NCBI GenBank assembly: GCA_902479065.1
Contig: CABSNM010000003.1
Coordinates: 1 to 64,000, forward strand
Reading direction: 5' to 3'
Origin: an uncultured Collinsella sp.
GTDB taxonomy: Bacteria; Actinomycetota; Coriobacteriia; Coriobacteriales; Coriobacteriaceae
DNA: 64,000 nt
The notes beneath the pieces were generated by a model, which did no database searches, was not told the origin of the DNA, and saw only the letters and a list, made by a program, of their open reading frames with translations. The position numbers and the translations under genes are program-made. Positions 25,911 through 34,302 of this stretch are shown here, piece after piece. The stretch's first letter is position 1. Every line of letters begins with the position of its first letter.

Positions 25911-26165
25911 TGCGTTTACTTACTAGCAGCTACTTCGGTATCCCCTCCATTAGAACCTGCAAAGGTAAAACAGGAAAATATAAATACAGTAAGCCGATGC
26001 GACAAAGGCGGTATCCCTTTGCCGCATACTAACTAGAACCTAAAACACATTCCCGGTTAGGATTTACAAGGATGTAGTCCAGCTAATAGAGAGTCAGAAC
26101 AACAAACAAGTCGTAATTATATTGATGAGGCCCACCGCGCAAGTCGAAATACATATTCAAGTATG
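25911..26165. other. AT-richer spacer between family A hairpins
   Basis: 255 nt with no convincing gene. It is richer in A and T than its surroundings. It holds one further hairpin: ATGCGACAAAGG (25997-26008) with CCTTTGCCGCAT (26016-26027), one mismatch. No promoter pair stands out. Confidence 0.6.
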
Positions 26166-26271
26166 TGGCCTCTCACCCGGGGCCCACACATATCGTCCCG
26201 CGCGCAGTTTCGCAGCGTAGCGAGAATGTTTGAGCACGGGATGATATGTGTGGGCCCCGGGTGAGAGGCCA
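26166..26271 (-). repeat. Structured hairpin element, family A copy 2
   Basis: Arms 26166-26194 and 26243-26271 are perfect 29-bp reverse complements. The conserved core is 26190-26247, inverted relative to A1; its 33-nt centre (26202-26234) differs from A1 at one position. Inner-stem differences are paired (C:G here for T:A in A1, G:C here for A:T). It lies 20 nt after the dut stop and reads in the dut direction, just as A1 follows its own gene. Confidence 0.9.
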
Positions 26272-26291
26272 ACTCTACATCTTGAAAATGA

Positions 26292-26735
26292 TTAAGCGAC
26301 GCCGCTGGAGCCGAAGCCTCCGTTGCCTCGGTCGGTTTCGTCTAGTTCTTCTACTTCTATGAGGTTGACCGTGGGGACTTCTTGGATGACAAGTTGGGCT
26401 ATGCGGTCGCCTTTGTTGATTTGGATGTTGTTGGAGGGATCCAGGTTAATGAGGATAACCTTGAGTTCTCCTCGGTAGTGGGCGTCGATGAGGCCCGGCG
26501 TATTGACTATAGACAGGCCCTGCTTGATGGCCAAACCGCTTCGGGGCTGGACGAAGCCGGCGTAACCATCGGGCAGGGCGATGGCCAGCCCAGTAGAGAC
26601 CAGACGGCGTTCGAAGGGCTTCAGAATGCAGTCCTCGTTGGAGCGCAAATCCAAGCCGGCATCGGTGGGATGGGCGTATTTGGGAAGCTCGACGGTGGGG
26701 TCGAGACGCTTTATGTTGAGGGTAATGTTGGACAT
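26292..26735 (-). CDS. dut: dUTP diphosphatase
   Basis: 147 aa trimeric dUTPase that hydrolyses dUTP to dUMP and keeps uracil out of DNA. Motifs in order: AHPTDAGLDLRS, PRSGLAIKQG, the uracil-binding hairpin NTPGLIDAHYRGEL, GDRIAQLVI and the C-terminal arm RGNGGFGSSG. All five are intact. nrdR lies 4 nt upstream in the same direction, so nucleotide-pool genes are grouped. Confidence 0.96.
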   Translation of the reverse strand: MSNITLNIKRLDPTVELPKYAHPTDAGLDLRSNEDCILKPFERRLVSTGLAIALPDGYAGFVQPRSGLAIKQGLSIVNTPGLIDAHYRGELKVILINLDPSNNIQINKGDRIAQLVIQEVPTVNLIEVEELDETDRGNGGFGSSGVA

Positions 26736-26739
26736 GGAA

Positions 26740-27183
26740 TCACCTTAGCTTGTCGAGCTCTTGCAGAAACTCATCGACGTCTTTGAAATCGCGGTAGACC
26801 GAGGCAAAGCGGATGTACGCCACCTTGTCGATCTTGGCCAAGCGTTTGAGCACCATGTCACCCAACTCATGCGACGTGACGGCCGTCAGCGTGCGAGAGC
26901 GCAGCTCGACCTCAATGTCGTCGATAATCTCATTGAGCTTCTTAGTGTCGATATCACGCTTGATGGTGGCGCGCATCAAGCCGACGAGCAGCTTATTGCG
27001 ATCGAACCGCTGCTTGGTTCCGTCCGACTTAATGACCTCAATTGGGTCTTCGCATCGCTCGAACGTTGTAAAGCGGTAGTTACACGAGCAACATTCGCGA
27101 CGGCGCTTAATGGTGTTATTTGACTCCTGCATACGGGAATCAACGACGCGGGTATGTGCCTTGCCGCATTTGGGACAGCGCAT
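26740..27183 (-). CDS. nrdR: Transcriptional repressor NrdR
   Basis: 147 aa from ATG 27183 with AAAGGAGGT upstream. The N-terminal zinc ribbon is MRCPKCGKAHTRVVDSR with a second pair CCSC. An ATP-cone domain follows (DGTKQRFDRNKL). It senses ATP and dATP and represses ribonucleotide reductase operons through NrdR boxes. No nrd genes lie in this window. Length is typical. Confidence 0.95.
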   Translation of the reverse strand: MRCPKCGKAHTRVVDSRMQESNNTIKRRRECCSCNYRFTTFERCEDPIEVIKSDGTKQRFDRNKLLVGLMRATIKRDIDTKKLNEIIDDIEVELRSRTLTAVTSHELGDMVLKRLAKIDKVAYIRFASVYRDFKDVDEFLQELDKLR

Positions 27184-27234
27184 GGTACCTCCTTTTAAAC
27201 GATAACAAGGGTACCATGCGCAGCGCAATAATGA

Positions 27235-27687
27235 TTACGAACGAGCAGGAACCTTAAGATGCGCACCGGCGGCGAGCGAACCGTGCTCCAGATGATTGAC
27301 GTTACGGATCATGTCGGAAGTCTCTTGCGTGGAAAGGCCTTCGATTGGATATTCCTCGGCAAGCGACCAAAGAGAATCGCCAGACTGAACGCGAATGGTC
27401 TCGTAGGTAACGTTGGAAACGGACTCGGCGTACGCGGCGTGACGAGCGCTAAAGACCGACGTAGCGAGGACAAAGAAGAGCGTGAGCGCAACGGCAACGG
27501 CGACAATCGTCGAAACCTTCAGGGCAACGCGGGGCGGCGCGACTACAGCCTGCTGATTGCGAGCAGGCTTTACAGTCAAAGGCTGAAAGCCGGAGCGGCC
27601 ACCCTGAACAACCGTAAAAGTGGGTTCTGCAGGTGTCTCGAGCTTAAGGGCGAGGTTTCCCTGGACCATATTCGTTGCGTTCATCAT
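27235..27687 (-). CDS. LysM membrane protein, SOS-controlled, YneA-like position
   Basis: 150 aa. A 57-residue cytoplasmic N-terminus precedes one transmembrane helix (about 58-79) and a short extracytoplasmic LysM domain (about 97-147, RVQSGDSLWSLAEEYP), which binds peptidoglycan. It is divergent from lexA and its promoter holds a LexA box between -35 and -10. In Bacillus the same place holds yneA, a small LysM protein that blocks division during SOS. Equivalence is inferred from layout, not sequence identity. ATGATG offers two starts; GAGGAG precedes them. Confidence 0.82.
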   Translation of the reverse strand: MMNATNMVQGNLALKLETPAEPTFTVVQGGRSGFQPLTVKPARNQQAVVAPPRVALKVSTIVAVAVALTLFFVLATSVFSARHAAYAESVSNVTYETIRVQSGDSLWSLAEEYPIEGLSTQETSDMIRNVNHLEHGSLAAGAHLKVPARS

Positions 27688-27755
27688 GTTCTCCTCTCGC
27701 GTGTTTTGCTGAGAACAGTTTTATCAAGCCGCGCGGACAAAAATGTCTAGCGCGA

Positions 27756-27767
27756 GAACGAATGTTC
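27756..27767. promoter_or_regulatory. LexA box 1 (LysM-lexA intergenic)
   Basis: GAACGAATGTTC fits the Gram-positive SOS core GAAC-N4-GTTC. It lies at or just after the predicted start of the LysM transcript. Confidence 0.7.
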
Positions 27768-27774
27768 GGTTATT

Positions 27775-27802
27775 ATTATCTTCGAACAGTTGTTCCTGTC
27801 AA
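27775..27802 (-). promoter_or_regulatory. Promoter of the LysM gene
   Basis: On the - strand, -35 TTGACA (27802-27797) and -10 GATAAT (27780-27775) are 16 nt apart. LexA box 2 sits between them, so LexA would block polymerase directly. The start codon is about 80 nt beyond the predicted start. Confidence 0.75.
27783..27796. promoter_or_regulatory. LexA box 2 (inside the LysM promoter)
   Basis: CGAACAGTTGTTCC matches CGAAC-N4-GTTCG except for the last base. It lies in the spacer of the LysM promoter. Confidence 0.85.
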
Positions 27803-27810
27803 GCAAAATT

Positions 27811-27824
27811 CGAACATTTGTTTG
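27811..27824. promoter_or_regulatory. LexA box 3 (lexA side)
   Basis: CGAACATTTGTTTG matches the SOS consensus in its left half and three of five bases in the right half. It is 24 nt before the lexA start codon, placed to control lexA itself. A clear lexA -35/-10 pair is not visible. Confidence 0.7.
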
Positions 27825-27847
27825 ACATTGGTAGAGAGGATGCCCTG

Positions 27848-28492
27848 ATGGCTCGCAAAATTACCAAGCGTCAGCAGCAAATTTACGACTTCATCAAGGA
27901 ATATCAGCAGGAGAAGGGTTATCCGCCCAGCGTGCGCGAGATGGCTTCTGCCGTGGGCCTTTCCTCCCCCAGCACCGTGCACGCCCATCTATCTGCTCTG
28001 GAGGCGCGCGGGCTACTCAAGCGCGATGCCACCAAACCGCGCGCCCTGGAACTCTTTAACGAGGACGGTTCCTCTGTCTCAATTTCTAAATCTGACGAGC
28101 CCACCGTACCTCGCGGAACGGTCTCGCTACCGCTCGTTGGTCGCGTTGCGGCTGGGATTCCCATTCTGGCCGAGCAGAATATCGAAGACACTTTTACTAT
28201 CCCGACCGAAATCGCCACCGATCAGGGTTCCTTTATCCTTGAGGTGCATGGGAGCTCAATGATCAATGTCGGCATCTTCAATGGCGATTACATCATCGTC
28301 CGTGAACAAAAGAGTGCCATGAACGGCGAAATTGTCGTGGCCATGATTGATGGTTCAGCGACCGTCAAGACGTTCTACAAGGAGCAGGGACGCGTACGCC
28401 TGCAGCCCGAGAATGACACCATGGAGCCTATCTATGCAACGAATCCCGTTATCTTGGGCAAAGTCGTCGGCTTGATGCGCCGGTTCTCGTAA
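27848..28492 (+). CDS. lexA: LexA repressor
   Basis: 214 aa from ATG 27848 with AGAGAGG upstream. A winged helix-turn-helix (PPSVREMASAVGLSSPSTV) is followed by the S24 autoprotease domain. The cleavage site is A102-G103 in RVAAGIP, the nucleophile is S137 in GSSM and the general base is K174 in TVKTF, all as in the family. RecA-ssDNA triggers self-cleavage and opens the SOS regulon. LexA boxes lie upstream here and at recA. The next gene overlaps the stop by one base (TAATG). Confidence 0.96.
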   Translation: MARKITKRQQQIYDFIKEYQQEKGYPPSVREMASAVGLSSPSTVHAHLSALEARGLLKRDATKPRALELFNEDGSSVSISKSDEPTVPRGTVSLPLVGRVAAGIPILAEQNIEDTFTIPTEIATDQGSFILEVHGSSMINVGIFNGDYIIVREQKSAMNGEIVVAMIDGSATVKTFYKEQGRVRLQPENDTMEPIYATNPVILGKVVGLMRRFS

Positions 28493-29196
28493 TGCAAAAA
28501 CGCATCACTATCTTTGATACCGTCCGCGGGTTTACGATGATTTCAATGGCAGGTTTTCACGCTTGCTACGATCTCGCCTACCTGTACGACTGGGATATGC
28601 CCTGGTTTACCCAGACCGTCTTTCAAGACATCTGGCGCGCCAGCATCAGCTGGATATTTTTGTTTATCGCGGGTTGGATGTGCACGCTCTCACGCAACAA
28701 TGCTAAACGAGCGGCCAAGTACGCAGCCGCAGCTTTGGTCGTCTGGATCGCAACAACGCTCGTATCGGTCGACGATTCAGTGAACTTTGGCATCATTTAT
28801 TGCATGGCGGCGTGTACCGCTGTGGCAGCCGTAACACGACCGATGCTTCAGAAAGTGCCCAGCACGTGGGGCATTGCGATATGCCTCGCTCTCTTCGCAG
28901 CGACATGGGGCATCCCGAAATCGACCTATTCATTCCCCTATTTGGCGTGGCTAGGATTTCCCGACCCCTGGTTCGTTTCAGGCGACTATTATCCAATCAT
29001 CCCGTTCATATTCATGTATCTCACAGGATACTTTGCTGCGCGTACCGCTCAAAGATGTGAACATCCCGCCCCAAGCTGGGCCTACGCCAATCCCGTCCCG
29101 GCGCTCGCCAGCCTTGGACGTCATGCACTCCCCTTTTATCTGCTGCATCAGCCCATCATTCTGGGCATTTTGGAGCTCGTCTACTCGGTGCGATAA
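28492..29196 (+). CDS. HGSNAT/DUF1624-family membrane acyltransferase-like protein
   Basis: 234 aa with about seven hydrophobic helices. The N-terminus RITIFDTVRGFTMISMAGFHACYDLAY matches in pattern the start of the heparan-alpha-glucosaminide N-acetyltransferase catalytic domain family, with a histidine in the second segment; the reaction and substrate here are unknown. The C-terminal HALPFYLLHQPI resembles acyltransferase-3 proteins. It is coupled to lexA through TAATG, but an SOS role is not established. Its 3' end overlaps the convergent hflX by 16 bp. Confidence 0.75.
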   Translation: MQKRITIFDTVRGFTMISMAGFHACYDLAYLYDWDMPWFTQTVFQDIWRASISWIFLFIAGWMCTLSRNNAKRAAKYAAAALVVWIATTLVSVDDSVNFGIIYCMAACTAVAAVTRPMLQKVPSTWGIAICLALFAATWGIPKSTYSFPYLAWLGFPDPWFVSGDYYPIIPFIFMYLTGYFAARTAQRCEHPAPSWAYANPVPALASLGRHALPFYLLHQPIILGILELVYSVR

Positions 29197-30470
29197 CGCT
29201 CGAGCCGCGGCGCGATACGGGCCGGCAGCTTCGCCACAATACGAACGCCGTCCTCAAGATATTCCTCGTGCAAAAGGGTTCCCTGCTCATGCACCAGCGT
29301 GATGAGGGCGCCCTCGCGATACGGGATATCAGCAGAAAGCAACACATCGGTAGCAGCCGCCTCACGAGCAATACGGTCGACGAGATCGTCGAGTCCCTCG
29401 CCCGTCTGGGCCGAGAACAGCACGGCCTCTGGATAGCGACGACGGAAGCTCAATCGATCAACGCTATCGAGAAGATCGATTTTATTGAATACGGTAAGCG
29501 TTAAACGCTCTCCAGCGCCGATCTCATCAAGCACGCGGTCAACAGCCTCCAGCTGCCGTTCATAGTCCTCGTCAGACGCATCTACGACTTTGAGAATTAA
29601 ATCGGCACCCAACACCTCGGACAGCGTCGATCTAAAGGCATCGACCAAACCATGCGGTAGCTTTTGAATAAAGCCGACGGTATCGGTAATCGTCATGCCG
29701 CGACCGCCGGGCAGGCGATACGAACGCGTCGTCGGGTCGAGCGTAGCAAACAGCTTGTCCTGCGAAAGTACCGTAGAGCCGGTCAGGCGATTGAGCAACG
29801 TCGATTTACCGGCATTGGTATAACCGGCTAACGCGACGCGAAACGCCGGTGACTCAATGCGGCTCTTGGACTGGACATCGCGACACTGTTCAACCTGCTT
29901 AAGCTCACGACGAAGCGCGGCAATCTTATTGCGAATCAAGCGACGGTCAACCTCGAGCTGGCTTTCACCCTGGCCAAAGCGCGAACCGATGCCGCCGCGC
30001 GTCTGCTCCTTGGCAAGATGGCTCCACATGCCACGCAGACGAGGCAACAGATATTGAAGCTGCGCCAGCTGTACCTGCAGGCGTCCCTCACGCGTCTGAG
30101 CATGCAGGCCAAAGATATCCAAGATCAGTGCTGTACGATCGATAATCTTTACCGGCTCGCCCACGGCTTTCTCCAAATAGGATTGCTGCGAGGGCGTCAG
30201 GTCGTCGTCAAAAATAACGACATCGGCATCCATGCGATGCACCAGGCCGCACAGCTCTTCAACCTTACCGGAACCGATAAACGATTTTGGATACGGCTTA
30301 ACCAGACGCTGTGACAAACGCGCCACGCACTGGGCGCCAGCCGTATGGGCCAGGCGCTCAAGCTCGTCAAGCGAACGATCGAGCGGCCACGCATTGTCGC
30401 GCCACTCAACACCAACTAATATGGCACGCTCGGGCTCGGGTGCCGTGGGAACAAGGGGGAAGCGGGCCAT
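29181..30470 (-). CDS. hflX: GTPase HflX
   Basis: 429 aa. The N-terminal HflX domain contains KSFIGSGKVEEL, followed by the glycine-rich linker RGGIGSRFGQGE. The GTPase domain has G1 GYTNAGKST, G3 DTVGFIQ and G4 NKID. HflX splits stalled 70S ribosomes. miaA is immediately upstream, sharing one base (TAATG); miaA-hflX is a widely conserved pair. Confidence 0.95.
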   Translation of the reverse strand: MARFPLVPTAPEPERAILVGVEWRDNAWPLDRSLDELERLAHTAGAQCVARLSQRLVKPYPKSFIGSGKVEELCGLVHRMDADVVIFDDDLTPSQQSYLEKAVGEPVKIIDRTALILDIFGLHAQTREGRLQVQLAQLQYLLPRLRGMWSHLAKEQTRGGIGSRFGQGESQLEVDRRLIRNKIAALRRELKQVEQCRDVQSKSRIESPAFRVALAGYTNAGKSTLLNRLTGSTVLSQDKLFATLDPTTRSYRLPGGRGMTITDTVGFIQKLPHGLVDAFRSTLSEVLGADLILKVVDASDEDYERQLEAVDRVLDEIGAGERLTLTVFNKIDLLDSVDRLSFRRRYPEAVLFSAQTGEGLDDLVDRIAREAAATDVLLSADIPYREGALITLVHEQGTLLHEEYLEDGVRIVAKLPARIAPRLERYRTE

Positions 30471-31408
30471 TAGGCAGCCTCAATACAATGCAGGATGTCC
30501 TCAACGACCTCATCGATCGTAAACTCGTCCATATCGAACCACACGATGCGGTCATCGCGCTTAAACCACGAAAGCTGACGTTTGGCATAGCGACGCGAAC
30601 GCATCTTGATGAGTTCGCGAGCCTCATCCATAGAAATCACGCCATTGAAAGCATCGATGATCTCTTTATAGCCAATTGCCTGCATCGAAGTCAGGGCATC
30701 TCCCAGCCCCTGGTCCATAAGACCGCGAACCTCATCAACAAGACCCTGTTCAAACATCAGATCGACACGCAGGTTAATGCGCTCGTAGAGCACATCGCGA
30801 TTACGCGTCAGACCAAACCATAGAGCATGATAATGCTCGCGCGGAACACTAAACTGACTTTTTTGCTGTGCATAGGAGATACCATCATCATGCATCTCGA
30901 GCGCACGAATCACACGGCGCACGTTATGGGGATGAATAACAGCAGCAGATTCTGGGTCGCGCTCGGCAAGCAGGGCATGCAGTTCTTCCTCGCCAATACG
31001 CTCGGCAAGCTCCTGATAGCCCGCACGGCGATCGTCCTCAAGTTCACCCGAGGGAAAGTCCATCTCATCGAGGGCGGCCTTGAGATACAGCCCCGTACCC
31101 CCGCAAAACACCGGTAGGCGGCCCTCGCCAAGCAAGCGCTCAACATGCGCGCGAGCGTCAGCCTGATAAAGCGCAGCAGAATATGCCACACCCGGCTCTA
31201 CAATGTCGACGAGACGCAGCGGCGCCGTACACTCATCGGGCGCCATCTTTGCGGTACCGATGTCCATGCCGCGATAGATTTGCATCGCATCGCACGACAG
31301 CACTTCGGACGAAAGACGAGCGGCCAAACAGTCGGCAACATCACTCTTACCAACCGCCGTCGGACCGACGATCGCAACGGCGGAAAGACCTGCCCCGGGA
31401 GAAACCAT
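30470..31408 (-). CDS. miaA: tRNA dimethylallyltransferase
   Basis: 312 aa. The P-loop is GPTAVGKSDVA, with the substrate region SCDAMQIYRGMDIGTAK and FCGGTGLYLKA. It adds a dimethylallyl group to A37 of tRNAs that read UNN codons. MiaB, encoded directly upstream, then thiomethylates the same base. Overlaps of one base on both sides (TAATG) make miaB-miaA-hflX a tightly coupled unit. Confidence 0.96.
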   Translation of the reverse strand: MVSPGAGLSAVAIVGPTAVGKSDVADCLAARLSSEVLSCDAMQIYRGMDIGTAKMAPDECTAPLRLVDIVEPGVAYSAALYQADARAHVERLLGEGRLPVFCGGTGLYLKAALDEMDFPSGELEDDRRAGYQELAERIGEEELHALLAERDPESAAVIHPHNVRRVIRALEMHDDGISYAQQKSQFSVPREHYHALWFGLTRNRDVLYERINLRVDLMFEQGLVDEVRGLMDQGLGDALTSMQAIGYKEIIDAFNGVISMDEARELIKMRSRRYAKRQLSWFKRDDRIVWFDMDEFTIDEVVEDILHCIEAA

Positions 31409-32784
31409 TAGCGCGACTCGCCCACAACGGAGCCGGACAAATACCAGGTCTTGGCAACGTCAACGTCAACATCAACGATCTTGCCAACAAGCTGATCGAT
31501 ACTGTAACCCTCGGGAATAGGCGCATGCACGGTCTGATTCTTAGGACTCTTGCCCAGCAGGACCGCATCGTTCTTCTTGCTCGTGCCCTCAATGAGCGCC
31601 GGCACCACAGTATGAAGCTCACCCTGGTTATACTCATGTGCCGTGGTCTCGATAACCTTAACCAGGCGGTTGAAACGCTCGAGAATAACCTCATGCGGCG
31701 TAGGATCGTCAATCTCTGCGGCCGGGGTACCGGCACGCTTGGAATAGATGAAGGTATAGGCCTGGGCATAGCGGACCGTCTCGGCAAGCGAGAGCGTCTG
31801 CTCAAAGTCTTCTTCAGTCTCGCCTGGGAAGCCGACGATAATGTCGGTCGAGAGCGCGATATCGGGCATACGGTTGCGAATGCGATCGACCAGGCCCAAA
31901 TAGTCCTCGCGTGTATAACGGCGATTCATCTCTTTGAGGATCCGCGTCGAACCTGACTGGACGGCCAAGTGCAGCTGCGGCATAACGGCAGGCGTCTCGG
32001 CCATGGCGTCGATGGTCTCAGGCAACAGGTCCTTGGGATGCGAAGACGTAAAGAAGATGCGTTCCACACCCGTATCGCCCACGGCACGCAGCAGATCGGC
32101 AAAACGCGGCTTGCCAAACAGATCGCGACCATATGAGTTAACGTTTTGGCCTAGCAGCGTAATCTCACGCACGCCCTGGCGCACCAAACCAGTCACCTCG
32201 TCGACAATCTCCTCGAAGGGGCGGCTCTTTTCGCGACCGCGCACGTACGGCACGATGCAATAGGTGCAGAAATTATTGCAGCCCGTCATGATGGGCACCC
32301 AGGCGTGATACTGGGTCTCGCGATGCCACGGCATGCTCATGGCATCCGTATCCTCATGCTCATTGGTGCGGATATGACGCTTGCCGTCAAGGAACGCCTC
32401 GGCAATGAGCTCGGCCACATGTGCGATAGAATGCGTGCCAAAGATGACATTGACGTTATCGACGTTGGTGAGCAGGCCCTCGCCATCACGCTGCGCAATG
32501 CAGCCGCCCACGGCAACCACACGCTTGCCCGAAGGCGAAGGCGGCAGGCTTTTGCAGGAATTGCACTGACCGTACAGGCGAGTATCGGCGGCCTCACGCA
32601 CACAGCATGTCATGAAGACAACGATATCGGCATGCTCGGGATCGAGCGCCATGAGGCAACCATACGAATCGAGCAGACCGCTCACGCGCTCGGAATCGTG
32701 CTGATTCATCTGGCAGCCAAAGGTGCGGATAAAGTAGGTTTTACCGGCAAGAATATCGCGTACGGAACGCTGATCCATGTGCAT
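31408..32784 (-). CDS. miaB: tRNA-2-methylthio-N6-dimethylallyladenosine synthase
   Basis: 458 aa from ATG 32784 (AGGA upstream; 32778 and 32811 are alternatives). The N-terminal methylthiotransferase domain has three cluster cysteines (TFGCQMNQHDSE, CCVREAA and one between). The radical SAM motif is CNNFCTYC, and a TRAM domain ends the protein. It makes ms2i6A37 in tRNA. The window also encodes RimO and MtaB, the other two classic members of the family. Confidence 0.95.
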   Translation of the reverse strand: MHMDQRSVRDILAGKTYFIRTFGCQMNQHDSERVSGLLDSYGCLMALDPEHADIVVFMTCCVREAADTRLYGQCNSCKSLPPSPSGKRVVAVGGCIAQRDGEGLLTNVDNVNVIFGTHSIAHVAELIAEAFLDGKRHIRTNEHEDTDAMSMPWHRETQYHAWVPIMTGCNNFCTYCIVPYVRGREKSRPFEEIVDEVTGLVRQGVREITLLGQNVNSYGRDLFGKPRFADLLRAVGDTGVERIFFTSSHPKDLLPETIDAMAETPAVMPQLHLAVQSGSTRILKEMNRRYTREDYLGLVDRIRNRMPDIALSTDIIVGFPGETEEDFEQTLSLAETVRYAQAYTFIYSKRAGTPAAEIDDPTPHEVILERFNRLVKVIETTAHEYNQGELHTVVPALIEGTSKKNDAVLLGKSPKNQTVHAPIPEGYSIDQLVGKIVDVDVDVAKTWYLSGSVVGESR

Positions 32785-32823
32785 AAGTCCTAACGTTGGG
32801 GAGCGAAACAAGGCTAGCAGAAG

Positions 32824-33141
32824 CTATGCCACAGGCTTAACATCATCCATGACGACGTTATCCATAGCAGCTCGATTGATCTGGTGAACGTAGATAGAAA
32901 GGCGGATGGCCGTGCGCGACTCCCCGTTAATGAGGATGTCGGAGAACACAGGCGCACAGGAAATATCAAACCCGGTTGGAATCAAAAAACCGCGCGCGAT
33001 AGCCACGGCCTTAATGGCCTGGTTGACCGCACCGGCACCGACACACTGGATGTTGACGGGTACACCATCCTTGACCATGCCGGCGATGGCGCCGGCAACG
33101 GACGCGGGCGATGATTTGCTTGATACCTTCAGGCAATCCAT
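32824..33141 (-). CDS. spoVS: Stage V sporulation protein S (SpoVS) family
   Basis: 105 aa from ATG 33141 with AGGAG upstream. The sequence MDCLKVSSKSSPASVAGAIA, then GAGAVNQAIKAVAIARG, is clearly SpoVS, an Alba-like small protein. In Bacillus it affects spore coat and septation, and it also occurs in non-sporulating lineages, where the role is unclear. Its place near rny and miaB matches the Bacillus rny-ymdB-spoVS-miaB region (recalled), with the GHKL gene where ymdB would be. Confidence 0.92.
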   Translation of the reverse strand: MDCLKVSSKSSPASVAGAIAGMVKDGVPVNIQCVGAGAVNQAIKAVAIARGFLIPTGFDISCAPVFSDILINGESRTAIRLSIYVHQINRAAMDNVVMDDVKPVA

Positions 33142-33215
33142 GAAGAAACTCCTGCGTTTAAAAGTACGTTTTAACTGCAATAACTGTATCGTACCGAGTG
33201 GACTCGGTAAAGGCA

Positions 33216-34301
33216 CTATTCCTCTTTGGCAAGATCGAAGGTCACGGTGATTCGATCACGCGAAACGCGAATCTTTGGGTCGCCGCAAAGGTTGAGATAG
33301 TACCTGGCGGCAAGGTCATTAAAGTCGCGCTCCACAGCACGCGAAAACTGTGCCATGTCATCCTTGGCAATACGTAGCCCGCGACGATCCTTTGCAAGAT
33401 CGACAGGAGCCGGCGCATGCGAGGACGAATCACGCTCACGCAGCAGACGCGCGGTCACACCGCGAACGGGCTTAATCTGCCCTGCCAAAATGCGATGGGC
33501 CGTGCGCTCGGACATCTCAAGACCCAAATCCGAACAGATACGGATAAAGTCCTCGGCATCAGAGGCAAGGCCTAAACGATCGACAACCGGAAGCTCACTC
33601 TCGTCATCAATGAACAGGAGACGCGACGTATCGAGCCGACTTGACGCCTGAGCATAAAGGGTCGCGGCAATCTCAGAAGGAGAACCAAGATAGACATCGC
33701 AACCACGCAGCTCCTCGAGCGCAAACTCACAGGCAGCGCGAATAATATTATGCGGGCCGCGAGCACAGACATAACGTCCGTCCTCATCCTTGACGGCCTG
33801 GGGCCAGCTGGACTGATCGGCACGCTCGCTGAGGCGGTCGGCTGCAACGCTCACCTTAAAGGCTGAACCAAGATCGACGCCGGACGTGACCACACGGGCC
33901 TCGTCGGTGTTCTGCTTGATCGAAAACAATGCCATGCCACGACCGTGAACGCCCCAACGGTCCATCTTCATGCTCTCGAGCTTTGAGGTAACACGAGCAT
34001 CGAAGATTCGCTCTTGCATATCCTGCGGAACACCCGAGCCGTTATCCAGAAAGACAAGCGTGCGGACGCCATCTTCCTTGGTCGTGGCGAGATAGACTTT
34101 GTCGGCGCCGGCATCGCGAGCATTACGGAGCATTTCTATGACGATATCCTCGACATGCTGAATGTCGTGCTTTGCCTGGCGCCGCTCGGCCTCCGAAACG
34201 CGGAGGCGGACATACCCCTCGCCAAGGTTCTCCTCGACGCGAAGGTTGCCCTCCCCCGACATCGACGCGATAAATGAGATGAGCTCGTTCGCGTCGCTCA
34301 T
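33216..34301 (-). CDS. GHKL-type ATP-binding protein, unknown function
   Basis: 361 aa. The N-terminal half is a GHKL (HSP90/histidine kinase/MutL) ATPase fold: N box EDIVIEMLRNARDAGAD, G1 box LDNGSGVP, and a glycine-rich lid WGVHGRGMALF. There is no histidine-phosphotransfer domain or membrane segment. The C-terminal half contains a helical region and a conserved-looking tail RVSRDRITVTFDL. It starts 1 nt after rny, so it is translated with RNase Y. I do not recognise a named family. Confidence 0.75.
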   Translation of the reverse strand: MSDANELISFIASMSGEGNLRVEENLGEGYVRLRVSEAERRQAKHDIQHVEDIVIEMLRNARDAGADKVYLATTKEDGVRTLVFLDNGSGVPQDMQERIFDARVTSKLESMKMDRWGVHGRGMALFSIKQNTDEARVVTSGVDLGSAFKVSVAADRLSERADQSSWPQAVKDEDGRYVCARGPHNIIRAACEFALEELRGCDVYLGSPSEIAATLYAQASSRLDTSRLLFIDDESELPVVDRLGLASDAEDFIRICSDLGLEMSERTAHRILAGQIKPVRGVTARLLRERDSSSHAPAPVDLAKDRRGLRIAKDDMAQFSRAVERDFNDLAARYYLNLCGDPKIRVSRDRITVTFDLAKEE

Positions 34302-34302
34302 G

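Noticed and set aside
25481..26032. A + strand frame crossing the end of the glycosyltransferase gene and hairpin A1
   Set aside because: It runs through a 37-bp stem and has no start signal. The hairpin explains the region better.
25807..26271. Family A as plain Rho-independent terminators
   Set aside because: Stems are far longer than needed, no T tract follows on either strand, and loops of 30 nt are conserved, which a terminator does not require. Blocking read-through as a side effect remains possible.
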